Shown: positions 26,031-34,969, counted from the first letter of the stretch. The stretch: DNA of 64,000 nt from Antarcticimicrobium sp040365005 (GCF_040365005.1 NZ_BAABWV010000001.1:496001-560000); one strand, 5' to 3'. The notes: generated by a model not told the origin, from the letters alone. Translations and numbers: made by a program.

Positions 26031-26506
26031 TCCCGCAGCAGAAGATCGAGCGGCGGCACCCCTCCCGATTTCACCGGCTTGGTCACCACATAGGTGAAAT
26101 AGCGCGCCAGCCCGATCCGGGCCTCGAGCAATTCGTCAATCAGCCGCTGATAGGCGTTGATGTCGCGGGTGACGATCTGGAGCAGGTAATCATAGCCCCC
26201 GCCCAGTGCCCAGCAGGAGACGATCTCATCATACCGAGTGACCGACTCCTCGAAGGCGCGGAAACTGGCGGCGGTGTGATCCGAGAGTTCGGCGGCAACG
26301 AAAACGGTGACATGCGGCGCCAGTTTGTTCAGGTTTATCCGCGCGTTATAGCTTTCGATCAATCCGGATTTCTCGAGCTTCTTCTGCCGGTTCCAGCAGG
26401 GCGTCGGCGACAGGCCGACCCGGTCGGCCAGCGCCGCCTTTGTGATGCGGCCCTCCCCGGCCAGCACCTTGAGAATCTCGATATCGCGTGCGTCGGGCTT
26501 GGCCAT
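26012..26506 (-). CDS. Lrp/AsnC family transcriptional regulator
   Basis: A 164-residue Lrp/AsnC protein: an N-terminal helix-turn-helix (ITKAALADRVGLSPTPCWNR, about 22-41) and the C-terminal RAM ligand domain with the expected WALGGGYDYLLQI and YVVTKPVKSG stretches. Such regulators sense amino acids. It is transcribed in the same direction as, and directly ahead of, the dehydrogenase/aminotransferase pair, which it most likely controls. Confidence 0.88.
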   Translation of the reverse strand: MAKPDARDIEILKVLAGEGRITKAALADRVGLSPTPCWNRQKKLEKSGLIESYNARINLNKLAPHVTVFVAAELSDHTAASFRAFEESVTRYDEIVSCWALGGGYDYLLQIVTRDINAYQRLIDELLEARIGLARYFTYVVTKPVKSGGVPPLDLLLREEDSSG

Positions 26507-26576
26507 CTCGCCTCACTGGGTCATCGGTCATCGGGGCACCCCGGGCAGGAACCGGGGCACGGTCCTGCCTATCAGA

Positions 26577-26611
26577 GCGGCGCAAGAGACGAAACATCTC
26601 TTGCGCGCCGC
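26577..26611 (-). terminator. Stable hairpin downstream of the FAD-oxidoreductase operon
   Basis: A 10-bp stem GCGCAAGAGA / TCTCTTGCGC with a seven-base loop, extended by GCGGC/GCCGC across a two-base bulge. It lies three bases beyond the stop of the decayed ornithine-cyclodeaminase-like frame. A second stem (GGCAGGA / TCCTGCC, 26544-26569) follows. There is no U-tract, so it may act as an RNA-end stabiliser or with Rho. Confidence 0.5.
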
Positions 26612-26614
26612 ACA

Positions 26615-27010
26615 TCAGGCGCGGATCCGGGTCCCCGCATCGCCGATGGTCTTCATCACGTGGGTCGCGCTGGCGGTGTCCTGCGCCCCGGTGCCGGTCA
26701 GATCGACGGTGGTGATATCCTCCGGCGCCTGCCGCCCTGCCCGCATTCCCGCAATCACCTCACGCAGTTCGGTGGGGTTTGGCAGCTTGCCCACCAGCAG
26801 CGCGGCAAGGCCGGTGATGCTCCCCCCCCCTTTGGCGACCATTCGATCCTCGCACAAAATCACCTGCATGGCATCGGCCACGCCGCGAATAACCTGCCGT
26901 GCGACGAGAATGTCGGACGGGGTGAGAGAGAGGCATCGGCGTCCGCCTTGATGCTGGTGGTTCGGCTGTCCGCGCAGAACACCGACTTGGCCCCCTTGCT
27001 GTCAAGGGGC
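26615..27010 (-). pseudogene. Ornithine cyclodeaminase-like gene remnant, truncated and frameshifted
   Basis: Reading from 27010 down, one frame gives KGAKSVFCADSRTTSIK and then, after a CT-repeat tract near 26926-26933, the similarity continues in another frame as PSDILVARQVIRGVADAM, MVAKGGGSITGLAALLVGK and APEDITTVDLTGTGAQDTAS, ending at 26615. The last part matches the C-terminal pattern of the ornithine cyclodeaminase/mu-crystallin family (EEITLFDSTGTGxQD). The N-terminal two thirds are missing and the frame is broken, so it is not functional. A nine-base C tract (26822-26830) is also present. It follows the FAD oxidoreductase in the same operon. Confidence 0.5.
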
Positions 27011-27013
27011 GGC

Positions 27014-28276
27014 TCAGGCCGGTTCCAACGCCGCGACCTCCAGCAATGCGCCCGCGGCGCGCAGGGTGTCACGCACCGCATCCGGCGTGAAGCGGCCCCG
27101 TGCGGTCAGCGCAGCGGCGGTGCCGGCGGCCTGTCCGGTGGCCATGGCGGTGCCCATCACCCGGATCGCCGCGCCCGCCTTGCGGTCTCCATCGGCCAGC
27201 CGCCCGGCGCAAAACAGGTTCGGCGTATCGACCGAATGCAGGCAGCCGAGCGGGATCTGATAGGCGGATTTCTCCGGCGGGTAGTCAAAGCTGCTCTTGT
27301 AGCTGCCCCGGTCATGCCACTCCGCCCCCCAGGCGCCCAGCGCGATGCAATCGTCGACCCCCTTGCGCGCGACGATCTCATCCCATGTCAGCTGGTGACG
27401 GCAATTCATATGGCGCGATTCCCGCGTACCGATCTCTGGCCCGGTCGAGGCGAGATAGGCGTTTTCACAGCCCGGGATGCAGCGCACCACGTCGAGATAG
27501 GCCCAGGCCTGGCGCCGCGCATCCGCCTCGGCCCGGCTGAGCGAGCCGGCATCGCGCGGATCGTAATCGACCGAGGCGAGGTAGAGCACCATGTCGCCCG
27601 AGACCGGCAGCCGCACGATCACGCAGCGATCCTTGGTCACCGTGCCGGGGGCAAAGCCCTGTGCCGCGATGGCCGCCGCGATCTGGTCGGCGGTGACGGT
27701 CACATCCTTGGGGATGCCGCCGAACCGCGTGCCCAGCGTGCCGAGGTTCACGCCGTCGGCGTTGCCGTACCGGGTGCTTGCGCCGCCCAGCGCGGCAAGA
27801 TCGCCCTCGCCCGTGCAATCGACAAAGGCACCGGCCTGCACCGTGGTCTTGCCGCCGTGATCGGCAAAGCTCAACCCGGTGATCCGGTCGCCGTCGCGCA
27901 CCGCATCGGTGACGAAGCCGCCGAACCGCACCTCGACACCGGCCTCTGCCGTCATCTCGTCAAACACCCGCTTGAGCGCCTCGGGCTCAAAGGCGGCAAA
28001 GACGCCGCGAAACCGCTGCGGTGGGGTCACCGCGCCCCGGGCGCGCAGCCGGTCGATCACCTCGGCGCCGATGCCGCCCACCGCCCTGCGCGGCGGATCG
28101 CCCAGCGTGTAGAGGCCGCAGAAGGTCAGCACGTTGCGCATCGTCGCCGCGCCGCCAAGACAGCCGTGACGCTCCAACAGCAGGGTTCTGGCCCCGCTGC
28201 GCGCGCTGGCGATGGCGGCGGCACTGCCGGCGGTGCCACCCCCGGCGACGATCACGTCATAGTGGTCCATGCTCAT
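27014..28276 (-). CDS. FAD-dependent oxidoreductase (PF12831 type)
   Basis: A 420-residue flavoprotein. The dinucleotide-binding motif VIVAGGGTAGSAAAIASARS is followed by an acidic residue (LLLERHGCLGGAATM), as in the FAD_oxidored family, and the C-terminal FAD-contact region is LFCAGRLADGDRKAGAAIR. The ATG at 28276 overlaps the permease stop (ATGA). It is co-transcribed with an ABC transporter of the nitrate/taurine/sulfonate type, so it probably oxidises the imported compound. Substrate unknown. Confidence 0.8.
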   Translation of the reverse strand: MSMDHYDVIVAGGGTAGSAAAIASARSGARTLLLERHGCLGGAATMRNVLTFCGLYTLGDPPRRAVGGIGAEVIDRLRARGAVTPPQRFRGVFAAFEPEALKRVFDEMTAEAGVEVRFGGFVTDAVRDGDRITGLSFADHGGKTTVQAGAFVDCTGEGDLAALGGASTRYGNADGVNLGTLGTRFGGIPKDVTVTADQIAAAIAAQGFAPGTVTKDRCVIVRLPVSGDMVLYLASVDYDPRDAGSLSRAEADARRQAWAYLDVVRCIPGCENAYLASTGPEIGTRESRHMNCRHQLTWDEIVARKGVDDCIALGAWGAEWHDRGSYKSSFDYPPEKSAYQIPLGCLHSVDTPNLFCAGRLADGDRKAGAAIRVMGTAMATGQAAGTAAALTARGRFTPDAVRDTLRAAGALLEVAALEPA

Positions 28277-29106
28277 GTCCGCCAACCCAGCAGCCGGCGC
28301 TCGATCATGCCGATGACAGTGCTCACCACCACCCCCAGCAGCGACAGGATCACCACCCCGGCGAACAGCCGTTCGAGGTCATAGAGCGAGCCGGCCTGAA
28401 GGATATAGGCGCCGATGCCGTATTCCGCGCCCAGCATCTCGGCCGCGACCAGAAGGATGATGGCGATGGCAAGGCTGATGCGCAGCCCCGACAGGATACC
28501 CGGCATCGCCCCCGGCAGCACGATCTTGCGCACGATCGACCACCACGACAGGCCAAAGCTCTGGCCCATGCGGATCAGCGTGCGATCGACGTTGTCCACC
28601 GCGCCGTAGGTGGCGACCACCGTGGGGGTAAAGGTGCCGAAAGCGATCAGCGCGTATTTCGAGCCCTCGCCGATACCGAACCAGATCACGAACAATGGCA
28701 ACAGCGCGATCTTGGGGATCGGGAACAGCGCCGCGACCAGCGGCACGAGGCCGGAGCGGACATAGGAGAACAGCCCGATCAGGATGCCGACGCTGACACC
28801 GACGCTGGCGCCGATGGCCGCGCCCACCGCCAGCCGCGACAGTGACGGGGCCAGATGCTTGAACAGCAGGCCCGAACTGTACAATTCGCCAAAGGTCTTG
28901 AACACGTCCGAAGGCTTGGGCAGGGTCAGCGCGGAAATCCAGCCGGTCCGCGTGCCCCATTCGGCGATCAGGATCAGCACGACAAAGACCGCCACCCCGA
29001 CCCAGCGCTGCGATCGCGGGGCAAAGCCGCCGCCGCGAAAGGCGATGGTCCGGGTCGGCGGCGTGTCGGCGGCGGGGGGGGGCGAGGTCAGTGTCGCATC
29101 AGACAT
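28273..29106 (-). CDS. ABC transporter permease (SsuC/TauC type)
   Basis: A 277-residue permease with six membrane helices and the EAA-like loop with ...SFGLSWWSIVRKIVLPGAMP. ATG 29106 is chosen because it overlaps the stop of the ATPase gene (ATGTCTGA). It belongs to the NitT/TauT/SsuC branch that imports sulfonates, nitrate, pyrimidine-like or aromatic acids. It works with the ATPase and binding protein encoded just upstream. Confidence 0.87.
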   Translation of the reverse strand: MSDATLTSPPPAADTPPTRTIAFRGGGFAPRSQRWVGVAVFVVLILIAEWGTRTGWISALTLPKPSDVFKTFGELYSSGLLFKHLAPSLSRLAVGAAIGASVGVSVGILIGLFSYVRSGLVPLVAALFPIPKIALLPLFVIWFGIGEGSKYALIAFGTFTPTVVATYGAVDNVDRTLIRMGQSFGLSWWSIVRKIVLPGAMPGILSGLRISLAIAIILLVAAEMLGAEYGIGAYILQAGSLYDLERLFAGVVILSLLGVVVSTVIGMIERRLLGWRT

Positions 29107-29866
29107 TGAGAAGCTCCGCATCCGCCGCGCGGGCCTCGTCGCGCATCAGTTGCCAAAGGTATTGCTGTTTCAGGTCGAGGTCGGGGTCGCCCATCTGGCG
29201 CGCCTCCAGCGGTGTGTCGATCTCCACGATCTCGCGGATCTGGCCCGGGCGGCGGGACAGGACGACGATGGAATGGCCCAGCCGCACCGCCTCGTGCAGG
29301 TTGTGGGTGACATAGACGGCCGTGAACGGCTGGCGCACCCAGAGGCTCACCAGATCGTCCATCAGCAGTTCGCGGGTCTGGCTGTCCAGCGCCGAGAGCG
29401 GTTCGTCCATCAGCATGACGGCGGGGTTCACCGCCAGCGCGCGGGCAATGGCCACGCGCTGTTTCATGCCGCCCGAAAGCTGTTTCGGCAGCGCATCGGC
29501 GAAATCGGTCAGCTTGGTGCGGGCCAGCACGTCGTCGATGATCCGCTTGGCCTGCGCCCCGCGAATGCGATGATCCTCCAGCACCAGCGAGATGTTGCCG
29601 CGCACGCTGCGCCAGGGCAGCAGGGCGAAATCCTGGAACACGTAGGTGAGCGGGTTGAGGCAATTCTCCGGCGGTGTGCCGACCTGCAGCACGCGGCCCG
29701 ATCCGGGCCGCTCCAGCCCACCGATCAGCCGCAGCAACGTGGATTTCCCGCAGCCCGAGGGGCCGACGATACACACGATCTTTCCCGTCGGGATGTTCAG
29801 GGTGATGTCGCGCAACACCTCGAACTCCTTGTAGGAATGGCCGATCGCCTCGAGCCTGATGTCCAT
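29099..29866 (-). CDS. ABC transporter ATP-binding protein (SsuB/TauB type)
   Basis: A 255-residue ATPase. Walker A GPSGCGKSTLL, Q-loop VFQDFALLPW, signature QLSGGMKQRVAIARAL and Walker B VMLMDEPLSALD are all intact, with the H-loop in VYVTHNLHEAVRL. It powers the import system of the neighbouring permease and binding protein. The ATG at 29866 is the only start that fits the family length. Confidence 0.9.
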   Translation of the reverse strand: MDIRLEAIGHSYKEFEVLRDITLNIPTGKIVCIVGPSGCGKSTLLRLIGGLERPGSGRVLQVGTPPENCLNPLTYVFQDFALLPWRSVRGNISLVLEDHRIRGAQAKRIIDDVLARTKLTDFADALPKQLSGGMKQRVAIARALAVNPAVMLMDEPLSALDSQTRELLMDDLVSLWVRQPFTAVYVTHNLHEAVRLGHSIVVLSRRPGQIREIVEIDTPLEARQMGDPDLDLKQQYLWQLMRDEARAADAELLNV

Positions 29867-29889
29867 TGGGGGCCTCCGGAATGGGAATC

Positions 29890-29913
29890 GGGGCGCGATC
29901 CAAGCCGCGCCCC
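29890..29913 (-). promoter_or_regulatory. Intercistronic hairpin between binding-protein and ATPase genes
   Basis: GGGGCGCG and CGCGCCCC pair over an eight-base loop, 18 bases after the binding-protein stop. There is no U-tract. Such stems commonly protect the binding-protein message and allow it to be made in excess. Confidence 0.55.
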
Positions 29914-29930
29914 GGGGTCTTGGGGGTGGG

Positions 29931-30950
29931 TCAGCCGATGGTCTCGACGTAGGAGGGATCGACCAGCGTCTCCAGGGTGACCGCGCTGTCGACCAGCCCC
30001 TCGGACTTGAACCAGTCAAGCTGATCCTTGACCGAAGCGATATTGAGCGCCGCGTTCTGGTTCAGGCGCATGGTGCCGTTGATGATCGACGGCGCCGCCT
30101 TTTCGCGCGGCCGGTCGGTATAGACATACTTGTGGATCAGGTCGACCATCTCGTTCACGCCGGCATCGCCGCCGGACTTGTCGATCATCGCCGCGTTGTA
30201 ATCCGCGACCCCGCGCGAGAAACCGGCAAGGAAGCTTTCGGTCATCGCCCGTTCCTCACCGGCATTCTTGGCCGAGGTGAACACGGTGGTGACCTGGTAG
30301 TTCGGGATGTAATCCTGCACCGCGCCGATGATATGCACCGCGCCAGAGCCGGCCAGCGGCTTGGCGATATGGGGCACGATGTTCCAGGCGTCGATCTGTC
30401 CCGATTTCAGCGCCCCGATCACCGCGCCGACCTTTTGCAGCGGCTTGAACCTCAGCTCGATCCCCTCGGCCTTGGCGACCTGCGAACCGACGTAGTGGAA
30501 GGACGAGCCGGTCTGCGTCACCCCGTAGCTCTTGCCGTCCAGTTTCGACGGGTGGTCGATCCCGGCTTGGAAAGCGGCGTCGGAGACCAGGATCTGCTGG
30601 CCGTCGATGCCCTCTTCCTCGGCCAGCGCGCCACCGATCACCTTGATCGCACCTTTTTGCGCCAAGGAGATCAGCCCGCCGGAAATCGCGGTGACCGCAT
30701 AGTCGATATCGCCACTGGCAATGGCCACGGCCATCGGCTGGGCCGCCTGGAAAAAGACCAGCTCGGCATCGAGGCCGGCCTCGGTGAAATAATCACGCTC
30801 GACGGCGACAAAGCTGCCCGAATGCGAGGTGAAGCGCAGCGCGCCCACCTTGATCTTGCGATTGGCGGCGATGGCCGGGGCGGCCAGGGCCGTTGCGGCG
30901 GCGGTGCCCCCCATCAGGGCCAGTGCCTTGCGGCGGTTCAGTTTGATCAT
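29931..30950 (-). CDS. ABC transporter substrate-binding protein (NitT/TauT type)
   Basis: A 339-residue secreted binding protein. The signal peptide has a twin-Arg (LNRRKALALMGG) and an Ala-rich end APAIAA, so Tat export is possible. The mature part is SsuA/TauA-like: VGALRFTSHSGSFVAVERDY, then the AAQPMAVAIASGDIDYAVTA ligand loop. The ligand is not apparent. First of the transporter genes, following a GntR regulator by 37 bases. Confidence 0.87.
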   Translation of the reverse strand: MIKLNRRKALALMGGTAAATALAAPAIAANRKIKVGALRFTSHSGSFVAVERDYFTEAGLDAELVFFQAAQPMAVAIASGDIDYAVTAISGGLISLAQKGAIKVIGGALAEEEGIDGQQILVSDAAFQAGIDHPSKLDGKSYGVTQTGSSFHYVGSQVAKAEGIELRFKPLQKVGAVIGALKSGQIDAWNIVPHIAKPLAGSGAVHIIGAVQDYIPNYQVTTVFTSAKNAGEERAMTESFLAGFSRGVADYNAAMIDKSGGDAGVNEMVDLIHKYVYTDRPREKAAPSIINGTMRLNQNAALNIASVKDQLDWFKSEGLVDSAVTLETLVDPSYVETIG

Positions 30951-30987
30951 GGTATCCTCCCTAGTGATCTTTTCGTGGTTTTCGGGG

Positions 30988-31665
30988 TCAGCCCCCGTCT
31001 CTCAGCTCGGCCTCGATATCGCGTTCCAGGATGGTGGTCGCGGCGGTTTCGTCACGCACCAGCACCGCGTCGAGCAGCGCCTTTTGCCGCGCCTCGCGAG
31101 CCGCGAAATCCAGCCTCCCCTCGCGCAAAAGGGCCAGCCGGAAGCGGCGGCTCTGGTCAAAGAACTTGCGTTGCAGATCGGTCAGCCGCGGGCTGCCGCA
31201 GGCCTCGATCAGCGTGGCGGAAAAGGCGCGGCAGGCCTCGTCCCATTCCAGCGCGGTCAGGTCGTCCGGGGTGGCCTGCACCGCCTGTTCGGCCTTGCGC
31301 AGGGCATGGTGGGCGGCGATCACCCGCCCCTCCCAGGCGACGGTGCCATGGGTGATGGCAAGGCCCAGCGCCAGCTTTTCAAGCTCGGCGCGCACCATGA
31401 TGATGTCGCGCAGATCGTCCTCGGTCGCCGAGGTCACGCGAAAGCCGCGCTGCGCGGTGGCCTCGACCAGCCCCTCGGCGCTGAGCATCCGCAGGGTTTC
31501 GCGCATCGAGTGGTTCGACCCGCCGTAGCGCCGCCGCAGCGCCTCGATCTTGAGTTTCTGGTTGGGCTGGAGCGCGCCAAAGGAAATGTCGCGCCGCACG
31601 GCCGAGGCCAGCATCGCCACAACGGTTTCGTCCTCCTTGGCGTCGCGGCCGAATACCATTGTCAT
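30988..31665 (-). CDS. GntR-family regulator (FCD type)
   Basis: A 225-residue protein. The winged helix is at about 15-80 (LKIEALRRRYGGSNHSMRET, LSAEGLVEATAQRGFRV) and the FCD all-helical effector domain fills the rest, with the metal-binding D/H residues in WDEACRAFSATLIEACGS and similar. It heads the ABC transporter/FAD oxidoreductase operon and likely responds to the transported compound. Confidence 0.85.
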   Translation of the reverse strand: MTMVFGRDAKEDETVVAMLASAVRRDISFGALQPNQKLKIEALRRRYGGSNHSMRETLRMLSAEGLVEATAQRGFRVTSATEDDLRDIIMVRAELEKLALGLAITHGTVAWEGRVIAAHHALRKAEQAVQATPDDLTALEWDEACRAFSATLIEACGSPRLTDLQRKFFDQSRRFRLALLREGRLDFAAREARQKALLDAVLVRDETAATTILERDIEAELRDGG

Positions 31666-31786
31666 CCTTGCGCAAAAATATTGGACATTTTGCCATTTGT
31701 TTCATCATCCGGAAAATCGCGCAAGACTATTTCCGGGACCCGGGCGCCGCGCAGCTATCCTTCGCCAATCTCGATTCGGGTTTCGG

Positions 31787-32683
31787 TCAGGCGTCATCCG
31801 GGCGTTGAGAGGCCGCCTCGTAGCCGCCGATGATGTCCAGAAGTTCCGCCGTGATGACCGCCTGGCGCTGCTGGTTGTGGGTCTTGCGCAACTCCTCGAG
31901 CCGGTCGCCGATGCTCTTGTCGGCCGCCTGCATCGCCGACAGACGCTCGGCATGTTCGGCGGCGTGCGACTGGATCAGGGCGCCGATGACCCGCGCCAGC
32001 AGCAACTGCCGGATCAACGTGCGGGTCACGCCCTCGGCCGGGCCGAACCGCAGCGGAAGGCGGCGCGAGGGCCAGCGGCGGGCACGTAGCGATGCCAGCC
32101 AGTCGGGCGCGATGGGAAACAGCGGCACCTCAACCGGTTCGCTGATCTGTGGCCCGTCCATGCGGTGGTGGAACAGCAGCAGGCGGGAAACACCCTCTTC
32201 CGCGCGCCAGTGATCCAGAAGGGTCAGCACCCGCCCGACCGTGGCGGGCAGCGCCTCGATCGTCGCCGGCGCTTCCTCGAGATGCGCCGGCCGGCCCGAT
32301 TTCACCTGCCATGCGGCCTCGGCGCGGGTCCCGATCACCAGCACCTGGCACAGGTCGGCGTCGATCCCGCTCGCCGCCAGACGCGCCAACGTGAACGCGA
32401 CCAGCCGTTCGTTGAAGCCGCCGCACAACCCGATTTCCGAGCCGATGACGACGATGCCCACGCGCCCCTCGTCCTCGCCGGCAAACCACGGCGCGCTGTC
32501 GGGCAGGTCGCGCAGCGCCGCCTGCAGACCGAGTTCCACGGTTTCGAGATAGTGCCGCAGCGCCTGTTCGGCGGCCTCGTGGCGGCGGATGCCCACTGCC
32601 GAGACCGCCTTCATCGTGCGCACCACCGATTGCAGGTCATGGGCGACCTCGATGTGGCGGCTCAGATCCTCAAGCGTTTCCAT
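31787..32683 (-). CDS. atpG: N-type F1Fo ATPase subunit gamma
   Basis: A 298-residue central stalk subunit. N- and C-terminal coiled-coil helices (HIEVAHDLQSVVRTMKAVSA and SIGDRLEELRKTHNQQRQAV ending ITAELLDIIGGYEA) are in place, as is the SEIGLCGGFNERL stretch. The ATG at 32683 overlaps the atpA end by 14 bases. Last gene of the operon atpDCQRBEFAG. Confidence 0.92.
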   Translation of the reverse strand: METLEDLSRHIEVAHDLQSVVRTMKAVSAVGIRRHEAAEQALRHYLETVELGLQAALRDLPDSAPWFAGEDEGRVGIVVIGSEIGLCGGFNERLVAFTLARLAASGIDADLCQVLVIGTRAEAAWQVKSGRPAHLEEAPATIEALPATVGRVLTLLDHWRAEEGVSRLLLFHHRMDGPQISEPVEVPLFPIAPDWLASLRARRWPSRRLPLRFGPAEGVTRTLIRQLLLARVIGALIQSHAAEHAERLSAMQAADKSIGDRLEELRKTHNQQRQAVITAELLDIIGGYEAASQRPDDA

Positions 32684-34184
32684 CCGCCACCCCGTCCAAA
32701 GCCGCGCGCAGCGCCAACAGGATCGCCGCGCGGCGCGCCCCTTCGAGCGGCAGGCCACGGGCGATCTCCTCTGCCTCGGGCAGGTCGGAGACCGCCGCAC
32801 GTACCGCGCCGGCGACGGCGGGAAAGGCGGACAGCGCGATATCGTCCAGAAGCCCCTCGGACACCGCCAGCAACAGGGCGATCTGCTGCGCCACCGGGAT
32901 CGGTGCGCCCTCGTCCTGTTTCAGGGCCTCGCGCACGGCGCGGCCCCGGACCAGCTGGGCGCGGGTGTCGTCATCCAACCGGGCGCCAAAGCGGGCAAAG
33001 GATTCCAGCTCCTCGAACTGCGCGTAGGACAGTTTCAGCGGCCCGGCCACGGCGCGAAACGCGGCAAGCTGCGCCTTGCCCCCCACCCTTGAGACCGAGC
33101 GCCCCACATCCACCGCCGGCAGTTGCCCCCGCCGGAACAGCGCCGGCGACAGGTAGATCTGCCCGTCGGTGATCGAGATCAGGTTGGTCGGGATATAGGC
33201 CGAAAGGTTCTGCGCCTGGGTCTCGACGATGGGCAGCGCGGTCAGCGATCCGCCCCCGGCGGCCTCGCACAGTTGCGTCGAGCGTTCCAGCAGCCGCGAA
33301 TGCAGGTAGAAGATATCGCCCGGATAGGCCTCGCGCCCCGGCGGGCGGCGCAGCAGCAGCGACAGCTCGCGATAGGCGCGCGCATGGCGGGTGAGGTCGT
33401 CGTAGACGATCAGCACGTCGCGGCCAGCGCGCATGAAGCCCTCGGCGATGGTGGTCGCGGCATAGGGGGCCACGTATTGCAGCCCCGCCGGATCCTCGCC
33501 CCCCGCCACCACGACGACGCATTTGTCCATCGCGCCCGCCGCGCGCAGCCGCGCGATCACCCGCGCGGTGGCATCGCCGCGCTGGCCGATGGTGCAATAG
33601 ACCGAGATCACGTCGCTGCCGACATGGTTCAGGATGGTGTCCACCGCCACCGCCGTCTTGCCGGTCTGGCGGTCGCCCACGATCAGCTCGCGCTGGCCGC
33701 GCCCGATCGGCACCAGCGCATCGACCGCCTTGATCCCGGTCTGCAGCGGGCGGGTCACCGGGGCCCGCTCGATGATGCCGGGGGCCGGCGCCTCGACCGG
33801 TGCCAGCCGGTCCGCCGCCACCGGCGGGCCATCGTCCAGCGCCGTGCCGAAGGGGTCGATGACCCGGCCGAGCAGCGCCTCGCCAATGGGCACCGAGGCG
33901 ACCCGACCGCTTCGCCGCGCCCCCTGCCCCGGACGCAACCCTTGTGGATCATGCATCAGCACCACGCCGGTCCGCCCCGGTGCCAGCTCAAGGGCCAGGC
34001 CACGTGCACCGCCGTCGAACTCGATCACCTCTTCCGACAGCCCCTCGCGAAAGCCTTCGACCTCGACCACGCCATGCAACACGCGCGAGACCTCGCCGCG
34101 TTCCTGCCGTGACAGCGGGACCGGGCGCGCGGCCTCGCGGTCGAGCCGGTCGAACAGGGAATCTGCCAGCCCCTTGAGCGTCAT
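32670..34184 (-). CDS. atpA: N-type F1Fo ATPase subunit alpha
   Basis: A 504-residue F1 alpha subunit. P-loop GDRQTGKT at 170-177 and the Arg-finger/ASYM region SVSRVGGKAQ near 375. The N-terminal beta-barrel is short. The start overlaps the stop of the b-subunit gene (ATGA). As an alpha subunit it provides the non-catalytic nucleotide sites in the alpha3beta3 hexamer. Confidence 0.95.
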   Translation of the reverse strand: MTLKGLADSLFDRLDREAARPVPLSRQERGEVSRVLHGVVEVEGFREGLSEEVIEFDGGARGLALELAPGRTGVVLMHDPQGLRPGQGARRSGRVASVPIGEALLGRVIDPFGTALDDGPPVAADRLAPVEAPAPGIIERAPVTRPLQTGIKAVDALVPIGRGQRELIVGDRQTGKTAVAVDTILNHVGSDVISVYCTIGQRGDATARVIARLRAAGAMDKCVVVVAGGEDPAGLQYVAPYAATTIAEGFMRAGRDVLIVYDDLTRHARAYRELSLLLRRPPGREAYPGDIFYLHSRLLERSTQLCEAAGGGSLTALPIVETQAQNLSAYIPTNLISITDGQIYLSPALFRRGQLPAVDVGRSVSRVGGKAQLAAFRAVAGPLKLSYAQFEELESFARFGARLDDDTRAQLVRGRAVREALKQDEGAPIPVAQQIALLLAVSEGLLDDIALSAFPAVAGAVRAAVSDLPEAEEIARGLPLEGARRAAILLALRAALDGVADGNA

Positions 34185-34966
34185 GCGTCCTCCTGCGTTT
34201 CTGTTTGCGCCTGCGTGCCATCAAGCAGGGTCGAAACCTCCTGCGCGAAGCGATCCAGGTGGTCGGAGATGGTCCAACCCACGTGTTGCGCGCCCAGCCG
34301 CAGCACCAATCCGCAGGGCAGATCGGGATCCTCGGCAAAGACCGGCGTCACCGGCTTGCCCAACAGATCGCCCAGCGCCGCCGCCACCGTCCCCCGCGCC
34401 GCCTCGGACAGCGGCAGCGAGGCATGGATTTCCGGCGGCTTGCCGGCGTCAAAGGCCTGGCGCAGCCGGTCGCGATCCGCCTGCGCCAGCCCGCCGAGCC
34501 GCGCGGCAAAGGTCCGTGCCATGCGGTCGACAAGGTCCTGGTCGGCCATCTCGGACAGGATGTTGCGCGCCATGATCACGAAGCTGTCGCCGGCGCGATG
34601 CCGCAGACGGTCGAGAAAGGCGGATTTCTCCTCCGCGATCTGCGCCTGCCACGCCGTCCGCTGGGCGGTGACCTCGGCCTTGGCGGCGTCGACCAGCGCG
34701 CTGCGCCGGACCTCGGCCTCGGCCTCGGCAGCCAGCAACCGGTCGTGGCGCGCCTGCTCCAGCGCATGAATGGCGGCGCGGTGCTCCTCGGCGGCTGCCT
34801 CGGCCTTGGCGCGGGCCTGTTCGGCCTCGGTCAGGCGCTGCGCCACGGCCTCCTGCCGGGCCTGCAGGGCGCGGGCCAGCGGACGGTAGAGCGCCCAGCG
34901 CAACAGCAGCACCAGGACCAGGAAGTTCACGATCTGGGCGCTGACCGTGAGCCAGTCGATCTGCAC
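34181..34966 (-). CDS. atpF: N-type F1Fo ATPase subunit b with delta-like C-terminal domain
   Basis: A 261-residue protein, longer than a usual b subunit. It has one N-terminal membrane helix (SAQIVNFLVLVLLLRWALY), a long charged coiled coil (about 30-125), then a C-terminal part of about 70 residues (HASLPLSEAARGTVAAALGD, PVFAEDPDLPCGLVLRLGAQ, ISDHLDRFAQEV). That part follows the pattern of the F1 delta/OSCP C-terminus, where E. coli has AALSEQQLAKISAAMEKRL and SVMAGVIIRAGDMVIDGSV. No separate atpH lies in the operon. The fusion would let this subunit contact the top of F1 directly. Confidence 0.85.
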   Translation of the reverse strand: MQIDWLTVSAQIVNFLVLVLLLRWALYRPLARALQARQEAVAQRLTEAEQARAKAEAAAEEHRAAIHALEQARHDRLLAAEAEAEVRRSALVDAAKAEVTAQRTAWQAQIAEEKSAFLDRLRHRAGDSFVIMARNILSEMADQDLVDRMARTFAARLGGLAQADRDRLRQAFDAGKPPEIHASLPLSEAARGTVAAALGDLLGKPVTPVFAEDPDLPCGLVLRLGAQHVGWTISDHLDRFAQEVSTLLDGTQAQTETQEDA

Positions 34967-34969
34967 CGG

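Noticed and set aside
26822..26830. Nine-base G tract as a phase-variation switch
   Set aside because: It sits in a gene already broken by truncation, so slippage would have no product to switch.
25865..28384. Long plus-strand open frame across the aldehyde dehydrogenase, Lrp and FAD genes
   Set aside because: It overlaps three well-supported minus-strand genes and has shadow-frame composition.
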